Shown piece by piece: positions 26,391-34,827 of a stretch of DNA of 64,000 nucleotides. The first letter of the stretch is position 1. Each line of letters starts with the position of its first letter. A program made the translations under genes and the position numbers. The notes below the pieces were generated by a model, which had not been told where the DNA came from, searched no databases, and saw nothing but the letters and a program-made list of their open reading frames with translations. The DNA comes from Desulfonatronovibrio hydrogenovorans DSM 9292 (GTDB lineage Bacteria > Desulfobacterota > Desulfovibrionia > Desulfovibrionales > Desulfonatronovibrionaceae), in contig NZ_JMKT01000008.1 of NCBI RefSeq assembly GCF_000686525.1, forward strand, positions 372,001 through 436,000, written 5' to 3'.

Positions 26391-27437
26391 TTACTTATCC
26401 TTGCCGTCATCCATGAGGGCGTAGAAAAATTTCTGAACGTACTTGCCGGATATGACCTCATTCAAATCGAAAACCATTTCCTGCTTCAGAAAACTCCCGC
26501 TGAAAGCCAGAAACAGGTTTTCAGAAATGGTCCTGACGTCGCTGAGCAGCTTTTTTCTTTCTTTCCTGCCAAGGCCTTTGTAATCGTAAAGTCTGCAGGC
26601 CAGGGGGCGCTGGTCATAAAAAAAACATTTCCTGTTCATGTTCAGCGGACAAAGGGTCTTGTCTTCCTGGACAATGGTGCCTTTACCCGAGGCTTCTCTT
26701 GTCCCGAGAACGTCCACGGCCAGGCTGATGAGTTGATGCCTTTTTTCCCTGGAAAGCATTGTATTCATTTTATGGGAGAGATAGACAGCCTCCACAAAGC
26801 TGACCTCCACTTTTTCCCGGCAGCAAAGCATGTGTTCCCGGCCACATAATCTGCCGGTTGCGGAGATTTCGCGTTCTATCCTGTTCAGCAGTACCTCCAG
26901 ATCGTTGAAAAAAGGATTCAGATCAACGATGTTCCTGTGTTCCAGGCTTGGCTCCCGGGTCTTTAGAGGGCACTGGCTGCGTCCGTATTTTCTGAGTAAT
27001 TGCCACTGGCAGTAACTGGCAGGTTTTGAGCGGAATTTTTTCAGCTTTTTCTGGACCAGTTTGGCACTCAGTCCTTTGCGCAGGAGATAGGCTGAAACTA
27101 TGGTTCCGGTTCGGCCTATGCCATGTCTGCAATGAACCAGGACTTTTTTACCCAGGTATATGGATTCATCGATCCATTCCAGGGCGTCGTCCATGGTTTC
27201 CATTTCTGGAATTTCCTCATCTTCTATGGGCAGATAGTAAACATCAAATCCTGCTTTTTGTTCAATCAAAGGCAAGTCCGGAAATTCTGCGCACAAATTG
27301 ATTATGGAGTCTATTCCGGCTTTTTTCAGGCGGTCCAGATGGTCATAGGACATGGGTGCGTGACCAACGGCCAGACTGGGTGTGACCCAGCTGAGAAAGT
27401 CATCTTGAGGTGATTTTTTAATTGCCCAGAACTTCAT
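26391..27437 (-). CDS. Dual-specificity phosphatase fused to YkgJ-like Cys cluster domain
   Basis: From the ATG at 27437 (GGAGGAG four bases upstream) the protein has 348 residues. The N-terminal 150 form a dual-specificity/tyrosine phosphatase domain with the P-loop HCRHGIGRTG (Cys103, Arg109) and a general-acid candidate in IEDEEIP. The C-terminal part has a YkgJ/UPF0153-like arrangement: C198, C205-C206, then LCPLNMNRKCFFYDQRPLACRLYD, a Zn or Fe-S binding fold. I do not know a described protein with this fusion. It overlaps the PEP-synthase-like gene by 20 bases, so the two are coupled. Confidence 0.85.
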   Translation of the reverse strand: MKFWAIKKSPQDDFLSWVTPSLAVGHAPMSYDHLDRLKKAGIDSIINLCAEFPDLPLIEQKAGFDVYYLPIEDEEIPEMETMDDALEWIDESIYLGKKVLVHCRHGIGRTGTIVSAYLLRKGLSAKLVQKKLKKFRSKPASYCQWQLLRKYGRSQCPLKTREPSLEHRNIVDLNPFFNDLEVLLNRIEREISATGRLCGREHMLCCREKVEVSFVEAVYLSHKMNTMLSREKRHQLISLAVDVLGTREASGKGTIVQEDKTLCPLNMNRKCFFYDQRPLACRLYDYKGLGRKERKKLLSDVRTISENLFLAFSGSFLKQEMVFDLNEVISGKYVQKFFYALMDDGKDK

Positions 27438-29811
27438 TAATCTCCTCCAGGAATTCCCTGGCCATTTTTTCAATCTTTTCCTGGTTCATGCTCATGTCCT
27501 TGAGTCTGGTCCTGCCGAGGATGAATCCGACAACCTTCAGTCTTTTTTCGGTTTCCTCATAGCTTTCCCGGTTGAACTCAGCCTTGAGCAGGTCTCCGCG
27601 TACTTCGATGCTGAATCCGAATTTTTCCAGGACCAGCCTGATGGTCTCCAGGCGCATCACCTTCTGGGATTCCTCTGCCCCGCCACCTTTAAAGCTGAAC
27701 TGGATATAGTTCTGCTCCTTTTCCTGCCCGAGCAGGGAATCAACCACCACAAAATGGTAGCCGAACCGGATCAGGGAGTGCATGTAGTCTCTGGCCAGCA
27801 AGCCGTAGCTGCTTAAAAGGGAAGACTTGGTGGGATCAAACACACCAGCGCTGACTTTGTCAAACTCCTCCCAGTCAAAGTGTTTTATGTTTTCATCCCA
27901 TTTGATCTTTTCGTGGCTGAGTCCCTGGAACATGGCCAGAAAAGGTTTGCAGGTCACATCACTCATGGAGACTGAGGTCTGGGAATCCCCTTGTTCGGTC
28001 AATCCTTGCTCCAGGTTCAGGACCCTGAAGACCAGAGGGATTTCCAGCTCCAGGACCTTGGACTGATAAAGCCCCCTGCCTTTGCGGTCAGCCAGAGCAA
28101 ACATCTCCCTGACTCCCATTTCATGGGTGAACCGGATAAGATCATGCATGGAGCGGCAGTTCTGGGGAGTAAAGTCTTCTGATTCAGCATCCTTGAGGTT
28201 CAGGGTGGAGACGTTGTCCAGGACCTTTTTCATCCTTTGGGTGAGCCAGGTCTTTTTTTTGGCCGAAAAGAGCATTCTTGGCTCAGCCTTGCCATCATGC
28301 ACAATGCCCCTGTTTCCATCCAGGGTGACCAGCTGACCGTTTTTGAAAATGTCCAGGGATTTGGCAATATTTATGATGACCGGGACCGATCCTTCCCTGG
28401 CAATGGTGGCAAAATGGCTGGCAGCACTTCCTTCCCTGGCAATTACTCCCCCAAGGATGTTCAGAGCGGCTGTGAGTTCAGGATAAAGTCCGCCGGCAAC
28501 CACAATACTGCCTTCAGGAATCCTGGAGATATCTTCCTTTGAATCCAGAATAAAGATCTTTCCGCTGACCAGTCCCGGACTGGCCCATTCCCCTTTGGCC
28601 AGCACAGGAAGGTCCAGACTGGGAGAATCATTGTCAGGCTTGATGGCGTGGAGTGGTCGGGTCTGCAGTAGGAGCAGAGTGTCATCCTTGGCCACCACCC
28701 ACTCTATGTCCTGAGGTTTATTGAAGAGTTTCTCCAGATTCAGGGCATGCTTGTAAAGGTCTTTCAGATAAAAGGGCAGGTCCCTGGAAAAATCAAAATC
28801 CTGGTTTTTTCTGATGAAATATTCCCTGGCCTTGATTTCACCACTGACCAGCTTGTCTCCCAGACCGGAGACAATATAGATCCCCATTTCATCACTGTCT
28901 TTGACTCCAGAGGAGTACACTACTCCGCTTTCCCTGGCATCCACCATTTCCAGGACCAGGACAGCCATTGGCAAAAGTTCGTCGGGAAGGCCGGCGTGAA
29001 CCCGGTAGGTTATGGCCCTGGGTGAGTATTTACTGGCCAGGACCTGCTTGTAAGCGTCGGCAAATGCCTCGGGCTCAACCTTGAGCAGGCTTTTGTACTG
29101 CCCGGCAAAACTCAGGTCACTGTCTTCACCAAAGGCACTGGAGCGGACTGCCAGACGGGATTCCCTGAACCTTTCCAGCTGGTCATCCAGTTCTTTCCAA
29201 ACATGGTCGGGAATGACAGCTTCCATGACCAGCCCCTGGATGTCCCGGCATCTTTTTTCAAAGTCTTCTATGGAGTCGAGACAGACCCTGCTCAGGACCT
29301 CGTTGATTTTGGGCCGGAGCACATTGGCTGAGACAATGGAGTTAAAGGCACTGGTGGTAACGCAAAAGCCTCTGGGCGTAGGAAAGCCCTGGTTTTTGAT
29401 GATACCCAGATTCAGGGCTTTTCCTCCGACAAGCTCTTCCTTGAGGTCCTGATCCAGGCCGATAACATATGGCGATTCAATTTCCGGAGAATTTATGCTC
29501 AGGGCAAGGTCCAGATAAAAGGAAACCTTGCGGTGGTAGTCCTTTAAGGTCCGGTAGCGGAGGGGATTCAGGGCGATGATGCTTTTAATCAGCTTGCCAA
29601 CACCCTGATCAAGTTCATGACAAAGCCTGACCACCCTGGCATAGTCACAGGGCAGACTCCTGTAATGGATCTCCTCTATCTCGGCCATCTTTTCCAGACA
29701 GTAGCGGTCCAGGGCCAGGAGATCCCTGAAATACTGGTATTTCATGCGCAACAGGGTCCCTGGAGCAAATACCTGTCTTGACCAGTAACTTAAGAGCTGG
29801 GTAACCCACAT
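27418..29811 (-). CDS. PEP-synthase-like protein with ATP-grasp and phospho-His domains but unusual C-terminus
   Basis: The 797-residue protein has a helical N-terminal region (1-110), a PPDK_N-type ATP-grasp domain (about 115-390; VGGKALNLG, RSSAFGEDSDLSFAGQYKS, QDIEWVVA, LLLQTRPLH) and a swivelling phosphohistidine domain (about 405-495; GGVIAREGSAASHFATIAREG, His466). The PEP/pyruvate TIM barrel expected next is not visible; the last 300 residues (500-797) look different and match nothing I know. It may therefore phosphorylate something other than pyruvate, as rifampicin phosphotransferase does. It starts three bases after the response regulator gene. Confidence 0.85.
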   Translation of the reverse strand: MWVTQLLSYWSRQVFAPGTLLRMKYQYFRDLLALDRYCLEKMAEIEEIHYRSLPCDYARVVRLCHELDQGVGKLIKSIIALNPLRYRTLKDYHRKVSFYLDLALSINSPEIESPYVIGLDQDLKEELVGGKALNLGIIKNQGFPTPRGFCVTTSAFNSIVSANVLRPKINEVLSRVCLDSIEDFEKRCRDIQGLVMEAVIPDHVWKELDDQLERFRESRLAVRSSAFGEDSDLSFAGQYKSLLKVEPEAFADAYKQVLASKYSPRAITYRVHAGLPDELLPMAVLVLEMVDARESGVVYSSGVKDSDEMGIYIVSGLGDKLVSGEIKAREYFIRKNQDFDFSRDLPFYLKDLYKHALNLEKLFNKPQDIEWVVAKDDTLLLLQTRPLHAIKPDNDSPSLDLPVLAKGEWASPGLVSGKIFILDSKEDISRIPEGSIVVAGGLYPELTAALNILGGVIAREGSAASHFATIAREGSVPVIINIAKSLDIFKNGQLVTLDGNRGIVHDGKAEPRMLFSAKKKTWLTQRMKKVLDNVSTLNLKDAESEDFTPQNCRSMHDLIRFTHEMGVREMFALADRKGRGLYQSKVLELEIPLVFRVLNLEQGLTEQGDSQTSVSMSDVTCKPFLAMFQGLSHEKIKWDENIKHFDWEEFDKVSAGVFDPTKSSLLSSYGLLARDYMHSLIRFGYHFVVVDSLLGQEKEQNYIQFSFKGGGAEESQKVMRLETIRLVLEKFGFSIEVRGDLLKAEFNRESYEETEKRLKVVGFILGRTRLKDMSMNQEKIEKMAREFLEEINEVLGN

Positions 29812-29814
29812 TTT

Positions 29815-30186
29815 TTAACCGGATTGCTTTTCGTTCAGGACCTTTTCAACCTTTTCCTCCAGTTCATGTTTGTCAATGGGCTTGACCAGGTATTCATCAG
29901 CTCCCAACTGGAGGCACCTCTGGGCTGTTTCAATGGTGGGGAATCCAGTCAGCATGATCACTTTGGTTTGGGGGGAGATCTTTTTGCTCTCCTCAAGGAC
30001 TTCAACCCCGCTCAGTTTTTTTAGTTTTATGTCCAAAATGGCCAGTTCCACCGGCTCCTGACCAATGAATGACAGATAATCCTGTTCTTCGGTAAAGGGA
30101 TGGACTGTATGTCCTTTTCTTTTCAGAATTCTTTTTACAAGGATTCCAGCATCATATACGTCGTCAAGTACGGCAATGTTCGCCAT
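29815..30186 (-). CDS. Stand-alone response regulator receiver
   Basis: A 123-residue receiver domain with no output domain. Asp52 (LAILDIKL) is the phosphorylation site, with the acidic pair in VLDD, Thr80 (IMLTGFP) and Lys102 (YLVKPID). The ATG at 30186 has GGAGG before it; a longer frame in the track of the kinase gene is not used. It overlaps the kinase gene by 23 bases, so it is almost surely the kinase's partner. Output must be through protein contact, possibly with the PEP-synthase-like protein or the phosphatase that follow. Confidence 0.93.
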   Translation of the reverse strand: MANIAVLDDVYDAGILVKRILKRKGHTVHPFTEEQDYLSFIGQEPVELAILDIKLKKLSGVEVLEESKKISPQTKVIMLTGFPTIETAQRCLQLGADEYLVKPIDKHELEEKVEKVLNEKQSG

Positions 30187-32248
30187 TTTTATCCTCCGTG
30201 TCTGTTTCTTGATCATGGTCCAGGGGCAGTTCAATGATGAAGACTGTGCCAGGACCAAAGTGTTCGGATCTGGGAAAGTCGTCCGGGAGGTATTCAACCG
30301 GGGGAGGGCTGAGGGCGGATATCTTTCCTCCGTGATCCTTGATTATTCCAAAGGAGACTGAAAGTCCAAGGCCGGTTCCTTTGCCCACTTGCTTGGTGGT
30401 GAAAAAGGGATCAAATATCTTGCTTAAATTTTCATCCTCAATGCCCTTGCCGGTGTCAGCGATGCTGACCACCAGTCTCTGTCTGTGGGCACAGAGCTTG
30501 GATTTGATGTAGATGGCACCATCCTGTCCTATGGCATCGGCTGCATTATTGAGCATGTTGAGCCAGACCTGCTTGAGACGTTCCTTGTCTCCGGTCAGGG
30601 GGGGGATGTGTCTGTCCAGGTCGTTAAGGATTTTGATATGGTTGAGGGAAAAGATGTGTTCCACCAGCTTTATGACTTCCTGGATGGATTCATTGACATC
30701 CACGGTTTCTGTGGCTGACTGGGAATATCTGGAAAAGCCAAGGAGATCAGCCACGATCTTGCGGCAGACCTTGGTCTGTTTTTCAATTATTTTCAGGTCA
30801 TCCAAAAGGTCTTCATCTTCAATGTCTTCCATGAGCAGCTGGGCGTAGCCGAGGATGATTCCAAGGGGAGTATTGATTTCGTGGGCCACACCCCCGGCCA
30901 GACGGCCCAGGTCCTCCATCTTCTGGGACTGGATGAGCTGTTCCTGATATTTTTTAAGCATGGTTATGTCCCGGGCAGTCAGCAGCAGCCCGATAATGCT
31001 CTCATCCTGATCATATACCGGGACCTTGATCACATGCAGCCATTTCCGGCCTTCGGGACGATCAAAGGTTATTTCTTTGGACAGGGCCTGTCCGGTAATG
31101 AGGATCTGCATATCCTCATGATAGTTGAGGTCAGCCTGTTGTCCGGAAAAGATATCAAAATCGGTCTTGCCCACCACCTCGTTTTCCTTGAGGTGAAAAT
31201 AATCGCAAAAGGCCTTGCTGGCGAACTTGTACCTCAAGTCTTTGTCCTGCAGGGTGATAAAATCCGGGGTTACATTCATGATGGTCTTTAAAAGCCCCTG
31301 CTGCCTGGCAATGGTCTTTTCCCGCTCAGTCAACTCCTCAATATGGGTTTTTATGGTGATGGCCATTACGTCAAAGGCCTCGGCCAGATCCTGGATCTCA
31401 TCTCCAAAATTATGCTTGTACACTGGACAGGACCTGCACGAATCCATCTTATACGGGTATTCACGGTCCTTGCAGTCCGGGCAAAGGGTCCCGGCCAGAT
31501 ACCAGCAGCGGCGCTTGACATCTCCATAGGCCGGACATTCTTTGCGCTGGCAATTCATGATTTGCCAGCAGTTTTGATCAAGATTGAACCCGGCCTGGAC
31601 ATCAAGGTTGCCCATGACCACTTCTTCGGCCGACTCCCTCAGTCTGTTCAGACGATAAGTAACTGTGCGGGAAAACCAGGAAGCCAGAAGAACTCCAAGG
31701 CCCACCACTCCCAGGGTGCTGAACAGGCTGGTAAGTCTTTGACGGTGGATCTGGGCGTCCATTTCACTCCTGGACAGGCCCAGCCGGACCGTACCAAGGT
31801 TCCTCTCTCCCAAGGCCACTTTGGCGTTAAAGTCATAAATCAGCCCCTGTTCAGTGGACAAAAGAACCGGCTGGGTCTCGTTACCGTCCAGGTTGACAGT
31901 GAGCAGATCAGTGGGAAACCCACCGGAAAAAGTGTGAGACAGGATGTTGTCGCTGGCATCGGTCAGAAATACGTAAACAACGTCCTCATACTGGCCATGG
32001 ACATTGTCGATGAGATTCTTCATCTGCAGGAAGTCCATGGCCAGTATGGGTTCAGCCATGCGGAAGGCCAGCCCGGAAGTCAGGGCCATGCCTCTTTTTC
32101 TGCCTTCCTCCAGAAGGGCTTTAGAAGACATGTTGGACAGGATGATACCAATGCCCAGTCCGCAGAAAACCAGCATGCCTGCCACACCCAGGGTAATTTT
32201 GGTCCTGAATTTCAGACCATGCAGAAAGTCGGGCAATAGTCTAGTCAA
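30164..32248 (-). CDS. Membrane sensor histidine kinase with Cys-rich insert
   Basis: The 694-residue kinase has a transmembrane helix at 19-38, a periplasmic sensor region to about 172, a second helix (174-193), a HAMP-like linker and a Cys-rich insert at 227-274 with CW and CPxC patterns like the two-CW domain. A PAS domain (322-430), HisKA (His456 in GGVAHEINTPLG) and an HATPase domain with TGKGI and GTGLGLS follow. The insert could bind a metal or a redox cluster. The C-terminus overlaps the receiver gene. The PhnD-like lipoprotein encoded just upstream, overlapping by eight bases, may present the signal. Confidence 0.92.
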   Translation of the reverse strand: MTRLLPDFLHGLKFRTKITLGVAGMLVFCGLGIGIILSNMSSKALLEEGRKRGMALTSGLAFRMAEPILAMDFLQMKNLIDNVHGQYEDVVYVFLTDASDNILSHTFSGGFPTDLLTVNLDGNETQPVLLSTEQGLIYDFNAKVALGERNLGTVRLGLSRSEMDAQIHRQRLTSLFSTLGVVGLGVLLASWFSRTVTYRLNRLRESAEEVVMGNLDVQAGFNLDQNCWQIMNCQRKECPAYGDVKRRCWYLAGTLCPDCKDREYPYKMDSCRSCPVYKHNFGDEIQDLAEAFDVMAITIKTHIEELTEREKTIARQQGLLKTIMNVTPDFITLQDKDLRYKFASKAFCDYFHLKENEVVGKTDFDIFSGQQADLNYHEDMQILITGQALSKEITFDRPEGRKWLHVIKVPVYDQDESIIGLLLTARDITMLKKYQEQLIQSQKMEDLGRLAGGVAHEINTPLGIILGYAQLLMEDIEDEDLLDDLKIIEKQTKVCRKIVADLLGFSRYSQSATETVDVNESIQEVIKLVEHIFSLNHIKILNDLDRHIPPLTGDKERLKQVWLNMLNNAADAIGQDGAIYIKSKLCAHRQRLVVSIADTGKGIEDENLSKIFDPFFTTKQVGKGTGLGLSVSFGIIKDHGGKISALSPPPVEYLPDDFPRSEHFGPGTVFIIELPLDHDQETDTEDKNGEHCRT

Positions 32249-33173
32249 GTTCCAGTCCTACTTTTTGGCTCAGTTCTCTGACCGGATCAAAATCCTGATC
32301 ATCAGAGGGAATAAAGCCGATAAATCTGGCAGCCTCCAGAATGGCTCTGTGTTCGTGGTCATGCTCGTAGTCCAGGTTGAGCATGGCGTCCCTGATCTGC
32401 TGGACAATCTCTTCAGGAAGCCAGGGACTGTAGGCGTAGACCCATCCGGGGTAAGACCTGGTGTTGTCGATGATTTTAATCTGGTTGATGTCAATTTTAT
32501 CCTCAACAACGCTCAAGGAACCTTCCCTGATGGACCCAATATCGTGGAGTCCGGCCAGTACGCCCAGGATCACATTTTCCTGCCTTCCACCTGCAAAGAC
32601 TACTTCTCTGAAATCATTTAGTTCTATGCCGTGGTCCACAAAATGCCCTAGAGGGAACAGATAGCCGCCTGCTGACGAAGGATCAACAGCAACCCATGAT
32701 TTACCCCGGCAGTCTTCAATGGTGTTGATGTCATGGTTGTCAGCCCGGGCAATAATCTGCCCCCGGAATTCCGCCTGTCCGTCTTCTTCGATGATTCTGG
32801 TCATGGCTCTGGCTCCGAACCGGTTGGCCAGCTTGACGTAAATAAATGGGTTGGAATAGGAGATATCGATCTTTCCCTGACCGAACATATTGATATGATC
32901 GTCAAAGGTGTCTGGAAAAACCTGCCTGATGGGCAGCCCGGTCTGTTCTGACAGGTATTCCACCAGCCGGTGATGGCGCTGAAAGGATTCGGTATGGGAG
33001 TACTGGGGGAGATAGGCATAGGTCAGAGCCGGGAGTTGGGGCCTGAAAGTAATCTCCTCTCTTTTTTCCAGAGACACCTTGGTTGCCTCTTCCCTGTCCG
33101 TGCAGGAAGAAAAGATGAAGACAGACAGGAGGATAAAAAAATACGGCAGCTTGCCGGGCATGGTGATCCCCAT
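32241..33173 (-). CDS. PhnD-like periplasmic binding lipoprotein
   Basis: The 310-residue protein has a lipoprotein signal ending in FSSC and the fold of phosphate/phosphite/phosphonate-type binding proteins: TYAYLPQYS start, RHHRLVEYLSEQTG, QGKIDISYSNPFIYVKL, WVAVDPSSAGGYLFPLG and GSIREGSL. No ABC permease or ATPase lies next to it; instead its gene overlaps that of the histidine kinase. It therefore more likely feeds a sensor than a transporter. The ligand is unknown. Confidence 0.88.
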   Translation of the reverse strand: MGITMPGKLPYFFILLSVFIFSSCTDREEATKVSLEKREEITFRPQLPALTYAYLPQYSHTESFQRHHRLVEYLSEQTGLPIRQVFPDTFDDHINMFGQGKIDISYSNPFIYVKLANRFGARAMTRIIEEDGQAEFRGQIIARADNHDINTIEDCRGKSWVAVDPSSAGGYLFPLGHFVDHGIELNDFREVVFAGGRQENVILGVLAGLHDIGSIREGSLSVVEDKIDINQIKIIDNTRSYPGWVYAYSPWLPEEIVQQIRDAMLNLDYEHDHEHRAILEAARFIGFIPSDDQDFDPVRELSQKVGLELD

Positions 33174-33203
33174 CTGGGTTTTGAGTTTTTCCCTGGTTTA
33201 GAC

Positions 33204-34823
33204 CTATTTTCCGAACGGACACTTGGGGTATGTGCAGGACTTGCAGGCCAGGCACAGTCCACCGTCCGCCATCTGAGCCAGATCCAGCCTGGTTAATTTG
33301 ATTCCGGCCAATATCCTGGGCAAAAGCAGGTCAAAGCTGGTCGTCTTGAAATAAAGGGCACAGGCCGGAACCCCAATGACAGGCACAGAGTCTATCCTGG
33401 TAAGCATGGTCATGGCTCCGGGCAGGATGGGCGCACCGTAAAGGATATCCTGGGCTCCTGCATCTTCAATCCCTTTCCTGGTCACGTCATCAGGGTCCAC
33501 TGACAGGCCGGCTGTGGTGACAATGAGTTCAGATCCAAAAGCAAGAAGATCCTTGATGGAATCTTTGATCTTTTCCCGGTTGTCAGGGCAGATGACGGTT
33601 TTGATTACTTCTGAACCCAGCTTCTGGACCTTGTCTGTGATGATGGGTTCAAACCGGTCCTTGATGATGCCTTCATATACTTCTGTCCCGGTTATGAGCA
33701 GCCCAGCCTTGACTGAGGGCAGGGGCAGGACCTGAAGCAGGGGCCCGGCTTCAAGGACCTGCATTGCCTTTTCATAGCTGGATCTGGAAAGATACAAGGG
33801 AATTGCCCTGGTCCCTGCAATGACAGTATCCTTATTGACCATGACATGGTTTTGTCTTGAAGCGCAGATGACCTGAGGAACCAGGTTAAAGGCCAGGAGG
33901 TTGTCCTTATTTATAACCAGCAGTCCGTTCTTTTCTGCCTTGAAATCAATCTTGCCTTCCCTGGGAGGCAGATCATAGACAACACCGGGTCCAGCCATGG
34001 CCCGGGCAAACCCCATGGCTGCCTGGTCTTCATGAATCCATTTTTCCTGGTCTGGAGGAGGGCCGGAGAATATGTTCTGCCTGCCAATCTGCTGCAGCCT
34101 GCACATGTCGCCGATACTTATCTCCTGTCCTCTCTTGATGACCGGCCCTTTAAAGTCTGCTTCCGGATCAATGCCGGTCATGTCATGGACTGCTTCCCGG
34201 CCGACAGCCTTTTCCAGGGGGATTTTTTCCAGGTCAGGCTCGGGAGGGCATTCCATCTGCTCCAGGTAGGGACTGTCTCCGTGGCATCCTCTGCAGGCGG
34301 CACCATCGTTGCCGGGAAAGGGCTCTTGGCAGATGGGGCAGATGACGATACCAGCCATCTTCTTCCTGGAAAGCTGGTCTAGGTCCACCTGGACGGGGCT
34401 GGCTGAAAACATGCCCTGACCAGCCTCTTTGATCTGAGACATGAGCTGGTCAAAGTCCTGATCTTTCTTGGGCTTCAATTTCAGGAGCCAGGCATGTATT
34501 TCAGGCCATTTTTTCAGTTTTTCCAGGTCAATGTAAACCCGGATCCCTTTTCCATTGTACTTGTCGTAAAAAGTCAGGGCGTATCTTCCCAGATTGATGA
34601 TCTTCAGCCAGCCGTTGCCGATGGTGCACAGGGTCAAAATCTGGATGGCGTCGGGCAGACATTTGGGGGTCTCGGCAATGGCATCGAAAATGGTGTCCGG
34701 GGGGAGGTTTTCCCGGGCCATGTCCACCATCATCCCGCCAATGATTATCCCTGGAGCCGGGCTTCCGTGAAAGTTTCTGACAACCTCAATAAATTCATCA
34801 AAATTATAAGTTCCGATCTGCAT
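33204..34823 (-). CDS. FmdE-family protein fused to molybdopterin-binding (MoCF/MoeA-like) domain
   Basis: A 539-residue multidomain protein. Residues 1-150 form an FmdE domain (FHGSPAPGIIIGG, CTIGNGWLKIINLGRYAL). Residues 162-183 form a zinc-finger-like CPIC...CRGCHG. The C-terminal part resembles MoeA/MogA molybdopterin-binding domains: KAGLLITGTEVYEG, VICPDNREKI, ELIVTTAGLSVDPDDVTRKGI, and the PVIGVPACALY segment. It ends in a Cys cluster, CLACKSCTYPKCP. Probable role: molybdenum or tungsten cofactor handling. It starts four bases after the upstream membrane-protein gene. Confidence 0.86.
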   Translation of the reverse strand: MQIGTYNFDEFIEVVRNFHGSPAPGIIIGGMMVDMARENLPPDTIFDAIAETPKCLPDAIQILTLCTIGNGWLKIINLGRYALTFYDKYNGKGIRVYIDLEKLKKWPEIHAWLLKLKPKKDQDFDQLMSQIKEAGQGMFSASPVQVDLDQLSRKKMAGIVICPICQEPFPGNDGAACRGCHGDSPYLEQMECPPEPDLEKIPLEKAVGREAVHDMTGIDPEADFKGPVIKRGQEISIGDMCRLQQIGRQNIFSGPPPDQEKWIHEDQAAMGFARAMAGPGVVYDLPPREGKIDFKAEKNGLLVINKDNLLAFNLVPQVICASRQNHVMVNKDTVIAGTRAIPLYLSRSSYEKAMQVLEAGPLLQVLPLPSVKAGLLITGTEVYEGIIKDRFEPIITDKVQKLGSEVIKTVICPDNREKIKDSIKDLLAFGSELIVTTAGLSVDPDDVTRKGIEDAGAQDILYGAPILPGAMTMLTRIDSVPVIGVPACALYFKTTSFDLLLPRILAGIKLTRLDLAQMADGGLCLACKSCTYPKCPFGK

Positions 34824-34827
34824 CTGG

